From positions 248,001-312,000 of the forward strand of contig VWPU01012144.1 of the NCBI GenBank assembly GCA_013398955.1: a stretch of DNA of 64,000 nt. Reading direction: 5' to 3'. A model generated the notes under the pieces. The model saw nothing but the letters and a program-made list of their open reading frames with translations. It was not told where the DNA came from and made no database searches. Within the stretch, counting starts at the first letter, position 1, and each line of letters starts with the position of its first letter. The translations under genes and the position numbers were made by a program. Shown in pieces: positions 1 through 8,790 of this stretch. The stretch is from Callaeas wilsoni. Taxonomy: Eukaryota; Chordata; Aves; Passeriformes; Callaeidae.

Positions 1-1029
1 TGCTGCCAACAGTGCTTTTGGCACACTGTGAAAATAACATTATTCCTTACGAATTAAACCACAATAAGATTTTAAATGACAGATTAAAGGCTTTCTTTAG
101 GTACCTTGAATCCTTCCAAACTGAGCAAACAAGAAGAGACCTACCATTTTGCAGGTATGTGATAGAGGTGAACTACGGCTGAGCTCCCTGATGGCACAGA
201 AACCAGGTGCATGTGTCCAAACATGCCAAGCGAATGCAGATGATGAAAAGGAAAGATTAACTGCTGAAGAGCTACCTGCTCTTCAGAGCATTCCAGCTAT
301 CAGGCACACCCCAGCCGATTCCGTAATGCTCGGAGTGTATCCATAGGTCTGGAGGCAGGGACTCCATTATCTGTTTGGCTCTTTTCTGTTCCTGCGCGGA
401 GCAACTTGTGTCTACAGCATTGTGCAAGATGTTCGTGTTTCATTCGTGTCCCTCACTTTGTAGTAGTTTCTTTTAGTTTTAACCTTTCCCCCTTATCTCT
501 GTCTAGTTAGAGATGTCCCAAATGGCCATAGCTCAAGCAAAGTGACTGGTCTCATTTTTTATATTGCATTATCTAGTTATCCTTGGCTGGATGTGTGCTT
601 ATAGCCTGCCTTTCACTTCTTGAGGTGAGACAAAACTTCTGAATGAAGTTCTGCTACATCGGTATTGCTTCTCATCCTAAATGATGAGAAGAAATCAGGA
701 CATGTCAGCCTTCCTGATATTACCAGAACCTGTGCTTGGACAAAAGCTGTAAGACAATGAATGTATATATACATAGGGCAGCCAAGGGAAAGGACCTCCA
801 GGCAGGTGAGCACGAATTTTTGCCAGGACAGGCTGCCTCTCCATTCTGTAACAGCCTGGTCTGAGCTCTCTGAAGGACAGCCCAGCAGTGTCACCTGGAG
901 GTGCTCAGCTGGACACATTTGCTCTCATGGCAGGAGGTCAGGTTCTCCATGGGCAGGCAGCCAGGCAGGGAAGTCACTTTGAAACTCTGCCTGCATCACT
1001 TGGATCCCAAAAGCCACAAGGATGAAAAT
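1..1029. other. Unique non-coding stretch, no gene seen
   Basis: No frame here reads as a known protein, and the small open frames start at arbitrary ATGs. Visible structure is limited to two short perfect hairpins: arms CTGAAGAG/CTCTTCAG at 264-286 and CTTCTCATC/GATGAGAAG at 668-691. The left copy of an exact 31-bp repeat at 761-791 is listed separately. Hairpins of this size can occur by chance in 64 kb, so I attach no function to them. Confidence 0.6.
761..791 (+). repeat. 31-bp exact repeat, copy 1 (contains palindrome ATGTATATATACAT)
   Basis: These 31 bases recur without mismatch at 3686-3716 in the same orientation. The first 14 bases are a perfect palindrome, ATGTATATATACAT, followed by AGGGCAGCCAAGGGAAA. 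The flanks of the two copies do not resemble each other. A 31-base match is far beyond chance in a 64-kb window, so the copies share an origin. The parent family is not one I recognise. No terminal inverted repeats or poly(A) tail accompany either copy. Confidence 0.85.
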
Positions 1030-1352
1030 CACAGAATGGTTTGTGTTGGAAGGAACCTTAAAGACCATCCAGTTTCACTCTTGCCATGGGCAGGGACACC
1101 TTCCATAGACCGGATTGCTCCAAGTCCTGTCCAACCTGGCCTTAAACACTGCCAGGAATGGGGCATCCACAGCTTCTCTGGGCAGCCTGTGCCAGGGCCT
1201 CACCACACTCACAGAAAAGAATTTCTTCTTTTTATCTAATCTAAACATGCCCTCTCTCAGTTTAAAGCCATTCCCTCTTGTCCAATGACTACATGTCATT
1301 GTAAAATGTCCCTCTCCAGCTCTCTTGGAGGTCTCCTAAAGGAGTTCCTGGA
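1030..1352 (-). mobile_element. CR1 LINE, 5'-truncated 3' end
   Basis: Read on the minus strand this is the 3' end of a chicken-repeat-1 (CR1) non-LTR retrotransposon. The plus strand opens with CACAGAATGG at 1030, the complement of the CR1 3' terminus. It continues through the conserved segments for 'gaaggaaccttaaagaccat', 'gggcagggacacctt', 'cttctctgggcagcctgtg' and 'agaatttcttc'. It fades out near the 'ccctctccagctctcttgg' segment. Only about 0.3 kb of the 3' end is present, so the endonuclease and reverse transcriptase are missing, the usual state of avian CR1 copies. Divergence from the other two copies here suggests an old insertion. The open frames that cross it are incidental. The left edge is clear; the right edge is approximate. 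Confidence 0.92.
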
Positions 1353-3685
1353 AATTTCAGATTAGAGGTGGCGTATTATTTTTGACCCCCATTTTCCACC
1401 GAAACAAAATGAAAAGATGGAATTTGTGACTAGGTTTAAGTCCTGTTTATATTATACCATAATCTCTTGTATGCTATCTCATCATCCTTTGTGAGTTGTA
1501 GCCCAGGTGTTTCAACCCTCCTTCCTACCCTTTATTTATGAGGTTTTTCTCATATATTGTGTGGGAAAGAGAAGAAACTTGTGGTAGTTTGGGAGATGAG
1601 ATCTGGCCAGGAATCTTAGACCAGCAGAGCAGAATGAGGAAAGAGATACTTAAGTGCTCTGTAGGGAAAAGTGGTTTCATATTTGACTCGGATGGAAAGT
1701 TTTCATTCAAGCGTCGCCACTTTCCTTTTGAAACACTGGGTGGGAAGTTCTACAGAAAATAATTCCCCTCTGAAATATTTTTGGCCTGGCCTACTTGTTC
1801 AAGTCTGTGCTGCTGCATTGAGTTGAACTCCCACGGTGTGTCCAAGCACTGCCTGTGCTGGCAAGTGAGACCTCAGTGCTCAGGGCAGGTACCTGAGCCT
1901 CAGCCAGCAGTTGCCCCAGTCATCTTAAGGAATTACCTCTAGATGTCACTCACGAATCCCTCTTATTCAAGGGATTTAAATAAGTAGGTAGGATACCTCT
2001 GACACAGAAACCCTTCAATCACTCTGCTTGGTTACTGAAATGTTTGTTTTCTGCCCTCCTCTTCCACACTGCTGGAGTCAGATAAAGGCTGAAGGCAGAG
2101 AAGGTGCTTTTCCAGCAGTGCAGAGATGCCTTAGCTCATGCAGAAAATTTAAAAATAGAGAAAAACTCAACCTTAGTCAAAATAAATAAGGACTTCTGTA
2201 GTCTTTGATGCCAATTGAACAATCTCCCACCAAGCTGGAAGAGCTCAGGATGAAGCTGATAGTCTGTTGATTTATTTAGGTAACTATGTCTTGTTAGTAC
2301 TTGCTCAGCAATGGGTCCAGATGCCTGGTATAACATTCTCGAGCCCATGACTAAAATGATTTAAGTGGCTATTTCCACACTCAGTAAGGCTGAATAGACT
2401 GAATCGAGCAGTTCTCCTCCAAAAACTAATTGTTTTCTGTTTGATATTTTCAGTGGATTTTCTTTATTTTCCTTCCTTAAAAGCTGATTTATTTAATTTT
2501 GTGCTTGCTTTTTTAGTAATTAAAAAATCCAAACACATTTATGCCCTACCTTCAACAGAGGGAAGGTGTTCATATGGAAAAGCTATTTCTAGAGAGAAGA
2601 AGGAAAAATGTCAATAAGAAAATTTGGGGCATCTCTGGCAGTAAGGAGGTTTTTGAGGTTTTGACCTTATCCATAGTAAGTAGAATTTTATTCTGCAAAT
2701 AGTTGAGCTGAAGCCAAAGGGTCTCCTAATGGAGTAAAATACTCAGTGTGTGTATAAAAGTATATGAATTCTTATATGAGCTGTGGCTGATAATTGTTCC
2801 AGTTTCTCTCATGTTTGGAAAAAGTTTGGCCTTGCAGTGTTCCAGTGTTCAGCAGTTCATTGAGTGATGTGATTTCCTATAAAACCTTCGTTGAAGCTTT
2901 GGGGAGTTCATCAGTCCTGAACTACTTAAAGGACCTGTTCTTCAGTGTTATCCTATCACAAGTATTCACCTTTCATTGAAATGAAAATTAATATCTCCTG
3001 GCATTGCAGCCAGGACTTCCAGAGGGCTGGCAGTCAGAATGGACAAAAGATTCCTATCACACAGTAAACAAAGATCTTGTAAATAAATAGGGGGTAATGA
3101 GTGTCTGGCAGCACAAAGCAACCACATTTGCGGATCATACAACAATAAAGACATTTTGAGTTTATCAAGTAATTAACCTCTTCATAGGAGTATGTGGATA
3201 TGCATGCATTTATATATATGTATTTATGTGTTTTGGTTATTGCCCCTTTTACTGCCCTGTGGCTTTGAAAGACAAGGTCCTACATGAAGACTCAAACACC
3301 ATAATAATTTGGTCAAAATGAACTTTTATTACTAAAACAAGGGACAGTAAAGCATTTGCAACCTTACTAGAGTGTCTCATGGCCAACAAGTTTTACAAGT
3401 ACAATTTAAAAGGAATGGAAGCTGTACTTTGATGTCATTGAAATTTCAGAGTTATGTGGGTTTCATCTATAAGGCAGGAAAAATACTGTATTGAGTTGAA
3501 TTGCAGGAGGTAGATCCGTGAGGGGTTTTTGCTGTGACTTCACGTTTTCCATGTCTTTTTTTTTTGCTGCTGCTGCTGTGTCACAAACACTGGCTCAGGT
3601 CTATAAAGATACTGGACTGCATTGCTCCCAATGGTCTAAATTAGACACCCAAAACTCCTCTGGGTCTTTGTCCTTAAGCAAGGAC
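1353..3685. other. Unique AT-rich non-coding stretch
   Basis: I see no recognisable gene, RNA or mobile element. The sequence is AT-rich with short homopolymer runs and a small purine/pyrimidine-alternating patch (about 3195-3230). A T10 run followed by four CTG-type triplets sits at 3556-3578. Open frames are short and unconserved in appearance. Confidence 0.6.
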
Positions 3686-3716
3686 ATGTATATATACATA
3701 GGGCAGCCAAGGGAAA
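3686..3716 (+). repeat. 31-bp exact repeat, copy 2
   Basis: Identical over 31 bases to 761-791, again starting with the palindrome ATGTATATATACAT. The flanking sequence is unrelated to that of the first copy. Family unknown; see the entry for copy 1. Confidence 0.85.
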
Positions 3717-4942
3717 TCAGCTGTGGTAGCATAAAAGCCAGGGGAATCCTTCACCAACATCCCTGGAGACAGGCAGTTCTCAGAGGGACATTAAGCATGG
3801 CAATACAAAGTAAATGATACTGATAGCTCTCCGTGTAAAAAAACCCAAAAACATAGGCAGAGATTAGAAGTTAGATTGCTAAAATAAATACATTATTTAA
3901 AATAGCAGGGGAGTAGAGGCACTGGAAGATCTTGAAGGCACAGACGTGATCTGAAACTCAGAAAAAAGATCATATCTATCCTGCGGGATTGCCAGGGGGG
4001 TGTGAAGAGATTCATCCTTTCCATCCGAGGAGGTGCCCCCACTGCTAAAACATTTCCTTGCTCCTGCTGCTGGAAAAGGATTGCTCTGCCTGGGTTCGAT
4101 GCAGGGAGCTGGAGGCTTGAGCGTTGCAGCAGTGGTAGGGTCTTGGGGGTGCCACAAGGAAAGTCAGTTCATTTTACCTTTCCAAATCTGAAAGTTTAAA
4201 TATACAAACAAACCCCATACTGGACAAATATTTCATTTGTGAAATTAAGAGCTCCAGACTTAGAATATTTGGGAATTCCGTAAGATTCATTCTTCTCTGC
4301 CATGATTGATAAATGGCCAAAGGGTGTGTGAAGAATGTGCTAAGGAGGATGAAATTAACCAAATAAAACCCCCCAAAAACCTGACAGCTAAGCTATCTGC
4401 TCATTCCTATACCACAGAAATGATTAGAAACTATTTCTAGGCTCCTGGCATTATTGGTTTTTTTGCAAGAAAAAGCTGGATATAGTACAAATCTGGCTCA
4501 TTATCTTATCATAATTATGCAGTTCCTCAAACGATGAAAACCATTTCTGAAATGATTTGTTGATGCAGCAATGTTTGAGACTGTTGCTGCTGTGCAGGGA
4601 TGCTGGGTCAGTTTAGGCACAGCAGGCTGAAATGGCAATCAGTTACCCCAGGAAAAACCTCCTTGTAGAAAAATGGATCATGCAATTAGAGATTATGTCA
4701 TAATGAACGTGCACAGGGGGACAAAATTAACCTTTGTCCCGTGGCATGGACTTGAGGCACTTGAGTGCCTGAAGTGTAGCAGGAGTCGGTCACTGGGGAG
4801 ATAAGCAGCCCTGAGCAGCAATGTGCTCGGCAGGGGAGGGGGCCAGGAGTGGTGGGGTGCCAGGTCTCACCCCACTGGCAACATGCAGGAGGGGACACTT
4901 TCACCTATTCTTTTAAGGCTCTTCTGTGCTCCTCTTGATGCC
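3717..4942. other. Unique non-coding stretch
   Basis: No gene or repeat family is recognised. Around 4000-4160 the sequence is more GC-rich and has overlapping open frames on both strands, but neither shows a protein family. A GGTTCGA-like string at 4095 resembles a tRNA B box, but no tRNA cloverleaf surrounds it. Confidence 0.55.
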
Positions 4943-5400
4943 TGTTGGGACTACCTAAAAACAGAGGCCAGGCAAAATTAAGGGAAGAAAAAGCAGTTAT
5001 ATTTATTGAAGGGCCTTCAGGTACATTTAGGACAGACAAAGCCCACTCAGGGGCTACACCCAAAAATGGACAATGGGTCACAGGTTTTCACACTTTTATG
5101 GTTTGGTCTATTTGCATATNTTTGGTCTATTATTGGGGGTTAACCTTCCAATTACAGCTTCAGGTAATGAAGTAATTTACCCCAAGTTTGCTCCCCCTCC
5201 AACTCACTTTTGTTTACATTTCTCAGGGCCTGAGACAGTGAGGTGTCCTTGATTCTGAGGCCTAGAGAGGAATTGTTGTGTCTGACCAAAATGGAAAAGC
5301 AGTTGCTAACACTCTACATGGAGCTCACAGTTACACACTAAAGAATTGCAGGATTATGAATGTATAAAAGCTAAATCTTAAAGCATCACTCCCTCCCTTT
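4943..5400 (-). mobile_element. Probable solo LTR of an avian endogenous retrovirus (ERVK-like)
   Basis: Read on the minus strand, the element has LTR parts in the expected order. There is a perfect octamer motif (ATGCAAAT, plus coordinates 5110-5117), then a TATA-like CATAAAAG (5093-5100), then a polyadenylation signal AATAAA (5002-5007). It ends in CCCAACA at 4943, consistent with the CA end of an LTR. The terminal part (…CTGGCCTCTG…TAGGTAGTCC…) resembles passerine ERVK-type LTR ends as I remember them. Spacing of TATA to poly(A) signal, about 90 nt, fits a short R region. The U3 boundary is uncertain: I could not find a matching TG start with a target-site duplication of the bases before 4943, so the far edge may lie anywhere from about 5210 to 5420. 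No internal gag/pol/env sequence and no second LTR are visible, so this is most simply a solo LTR. Confidence 0.6.
5102..5131 (+). repeat. 11-bp direct repeat around the N base
   Basis: TTTGGTCTATT occurs at 5102-5112 and again at 5121-5131, a 19-bp period. The only ambiguous base in the window (N, 5120) sits immediately before the second copy. The octamer motif ATTTGCAT lies across the first copy and the spacer. The N may reflect an unresolved copy-number or base difference within this small tandem repeat of the LTR. Confidence 0.7.
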
Positions 5401-5499
5401 TAGCCTGTTTCAGCCTTGCCTATCCCACCACCAGTGCCCCTTCCCAGCCTTCCCGTATTACTCTGACATTTCACAGCTCTGGCTGTTATCACTAATGCG

Positions 5500-5960
5500 A
5501 TGGAGAAATGCTTTGGTGGTGCATGGCCGGGTCATGCAGGGGTGGAAAGGGGGAAGGGATGGGAATTCTGTATTCCTGTGCGGCCGAGGACTGGGGTTGC
5601 TGGTTTGCAAGTTCTCAGCGGGGCCAGGGAGGTCCCAGTGGCGAAGGAGATGCTGGCCATGGCCTCGCTTGGGTGCTGGCAGGGGTGGCACGGTGCCCCT
5701 GTGGGAAGCGTTGACGATGAGCACGGCCCAAAGCAGGAAGCGCCGGCTGCCTGGCCCAGGCGTGTGCCGGGGGTGGCACTTCAGCCCCTGTTCTCCAGCC
5801 CCACCACATCCCCTCTCCCCCTGTGATCTGGTGAGTGAGGGGGTGGCTGTGGCAGACGGGGGGCACAGGCCTTCTGCTCGGCATGTGGGGCGCTCCAGCT
5901 CTGGGGAATGAGCTCCGGCAGCACGCGCTGTGCAGTGCCACTTCAAAGCAGGCTCTGGCA
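5500..5960. other. GC-rich patch with scattered CpG, coding potential not supported
   Basis: This patch is clearly richer in G+C than its flanks and holds roughly 17 CpG in about 400 bp by hand count, well below the island at 23641-24060. Stops are rare, so open frames overlap on both strands, including a 211-codon minus frame (5458-6093). That frame contains a hydrophobic run, RRFLLWAVLIVNAS (around 5705-5750), that superficially resembles a signal peptide. It is followed by a CCCACAG string that could pass for a splice acceptor. No family is recognised, the run is not preceded by a nearby ATG, and low stop density follows from composition. Possible explanations are an exon, a minor regulatory island or simple GC drift. 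Confidence 0.35.
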
Positions 5961-6079
5961 GCGAGGCAGGGGATTGTCTGGCGGGATTAAACCACATTGG
6001 AACCATTTTGGAAAGGGTTTGACTCTTTGATTCTTTCGTATACAAATCTGACATCAAAGCAAAGTCCTGGTGTCTGTCA

Positions 6080-6250
6080 GATATGTCCTTCATCCCTAGA
6101 AAGAGATAAAACAGCCTCCTGTCAGTCAGATAACACGATAATTAGACAGCGTGATAATGCATTTATCCTGGTGCTTACAATCCTTGATCATATATTGCAA
6201 TTATGTATACAGGCCACAGCAGCCAGTGTCTTTAATTATAACCTTGATGG
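6080..6250. promoter_or_regulatory. Candidate conserved enhancer (homeodomain/GATA-type motif cluster)
   Basis: Dense developmental-type binding motifs occur in about 170 bp. There are two TAATTA homeodomain cores (6139-6144 and 6233-6238), several GATAA strings, an ATGCATTTAT stretch and TTGATCATAT. The texture is AT-rich, non-repetitive and free of microsatellite, which is common in vertebrate conserved non-coding elements. This is a composition-based guess; conservation was not measured. Confidence 0.3.
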
Positions 6251-8714
6251 AAAAATGATAGGGAAGCAAGAGTCTTCCTAAGGGTAGGAAAAAAGAGTCT
6301 TTTAATTCATTTTTATAGATCCTCACTGAAGAGAATAGAAGGAATTAATATGAAAGCCTTTGCCAGAGAGTTTGTGTGACCTAACGAATCTGTTTATAAA
6401 GAAGCAGCAGTGCTTGGCTACTACATTAATATAGGGCAGATATTAGAGTAATATGAGATAGGTACCAATCCAGATAGAAACACCAGATAGCACTTCAGTT
6501 TGATGTTAATCTGTTGCCCAGAAAATTCATAGTTAAATGACTATAATAATCTTATTATTGAGATTTATTAAGGGTAAGTTTTTAAAGATAAATAGCCGAC
6601 TTAAAGGTTTCTCATTCATTTAACCAGAAACTTCTTGGTTGCTTTGCAAATGTCAGCTAGACAAAAACAAATAGGTGATACTATCCTTCCTGCAATAAAC
6701 TGCCTCTGTACCAGAGTGGACAAGGCTCCTGGATCAGAAATGTGATTGCTTATACCCAGTTGAAATATGTTTTTACTTGCCTATTATTTAACTGCAATTA
6801 TATTTTTGAGTTTTTCATGCATTATGAAGCCCTTGATTAAAATAAATTAAGCAAATGAAGTCAGGGAATTGGGGAGTGGTTGTAAAAAGTGTCAATCTTT
6901 AGAGTTCATAATTCTGGTGCTTGAGTTTTATCAGTTTTCTACTGCTCGGTGTTTGGTGTCATGAAAAACCCACTGAGTGGTGCATGTCTGGCTGCTGGAG
7001 CCCTAGACCTCCTCCAAGTCCATTTCTGCTCTAGTACAGAAAAGTGACCATGTGACCACATCCCTTGTGGAGGGTCGTGGTGACCATGCCCAGGAGATCA
7101 CCAGGAATGAAAACACCAAAGCCTAGACATCTCCCTGATTCTGAGGATTGAAGAACAGAAGCATAGAGGAAAGGGAAAAAACTTAAAGTTAGGAAGTACT
7201 GAAAGATTGTGCAGTGAAAATCAGGCCCCTTAAAATAAGATACCCCAAAACTGAAACACGTGGGGAAAATGGTTGCTTTGGGAAAACTGAAGTGTGGATA
7301 TAATCATCTGGTTCCAGAAGGCGACTAAACCAATGGTACAGGTGTTAGAACACGGGCTTACCTTCAGATACAAACTGTGAGCAGGACAAGGATAAACCTG
7401 CGTGGCTGTGACCGTGCATTTGCTTAGGAATTACCAGCATGGCGGTAATTGGTATAGATTGTTTCTTGTTCTTCAGGACAGAACTATGTGTTTATCCAAC
7501 CCAAATGGTCCCTCAGGGGTTGGGGGTCATTCTCTGCATCTCATATTCTTGTAGGGCCTCTCCTGTCTCTCCTTATGCTGCTGCAGGGCTTTCCTCTGCA
7601 GCCTCCCCTTAGGTCCACCCCAGCAATAGTGTCCTCTAGCTTATCCTTAGTGTCTTAGACACCCATCCTTAGTGTCTGAATAATGGAATTCCTCATTGTC
7701 AGCAATCCCAGGTGCATGGCATAGTCGGGAAATGAGGCCTTTTTGGCAGCTGAGCCTCTAGTGGCCCTGTCCCCAGTCCCGACTCCCAGTAGCTGAGTGC
7801 TGAAGTAATTTGCTGTGGCTGCTTGGATGATCAGCAGACCTGAGGAGCTGGGGCTGCTGGGCATGCCCAGTCAGAAAAGACACATGGAATACCCTGAGTA
7901 GTTGCAAAACAACTGTGCCTGCATGGTTCATAAGGCTTGTGCAGAGGAAAACCCCTTTCAGATTTAAAGGCCGGGACTTGGACCCTCGGGACATTAGGAT
8001 GATACCACTGATGGTCCTGTGGTTCTTCTGCAGCAATCCTTTCTTGCTCCCATCTTTGCACCCTAAAGCACCAGCCAGTGTGTCTGCAGAACCTCAGAGG
8101 AGATAAAGGTTCCCATGGAAAATCGCCATGGAAATTCCTTCTCCAAAATTATAGGACTAGTCTGCACTGGAGAGCCACATACATGCAAGGGAAGAAGCCA
8201 CAAAGCTTTTCTTACTTCTGCTATGTGCTTCACAAATCCTTTGGTGGGTGGTGTGAAGCATTTCCTCCTAGGATTTAATCGTACCATTTTAATACACTAT
8301 CTAAAAGATACTGGCCATATTATTCATTCACATAAAATTTTCATTTTTAATAGAGGAAAATGAATTATGTAAAATAGAAAAGAAAAACTTTTTGACCTCA
8401 GTGATTCTTTTCTGTCACAAAACCCAAACCATGTCTCCATGCTACTGGGATCCTAGATGAAAATTTTAAAAATCAGCTGAAATGGGCCACTTTCCAGAAG
8501 TCAAAAAACCAAGTGAAACCCTCAACAATCAGAACATATTTCTTTTGTGGGAGAAAACCTGAAGCAGACATTATAAATTCCTACTCTATGAAAAGTAATG
8601 ATGGAATGATGGGAATTGCTTAACTAGCTACATGTTTTGGTACATTATTGTTGACTCCTTATTGCAATATTAAAGTGTCAAGTGGATTCAACCAACTAAT
8701 ATCACTTTGTATGC
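6251..8714. other. Unique AT-rich non-coding stretch
   Basis: Mostly unique AT-rich DNA. A 13-base string ATCCTTAGTGTCT is repeated at about 7644 and 7666, and the first copy overlaps a small GTGTCTTAGACAC hairpin. No gene family, RNA or transposable element is recognised. Overlapping open frames at 7750-8290 have no recognisable domains. Confidence 0.55.
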
Positions 8715-8790
8715 CATATATAAGTGTGTATATATGTAAATATATATGTGTGTAAATATATATATGTAAATATACATACATATACATAAA
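8715..8790 (+). repeat. AT-rich microsatellite/minisatellite
   Basis: The tract consists of irregular repeats of TATATATGTAAATA-type units alternating with TATA and CATA. The units are imperfect, indicating an aged array. It is a likely length-polymorphic site; no regulatory role is implied by the sequence. Confidence 0.85.

Noticed and set aside
4081..4130. GGTTCGA string resembling a tRNA B box
   Set aside because: No A box at the right distance and no acceptor or anticodon stems; not a tRNA.
5458..6093. 211-codon minus-strand frame
   Set aside because: Stop-poor because of GC richness; overlapping frames of similar length exist on the plus strand and no domain is recognised.
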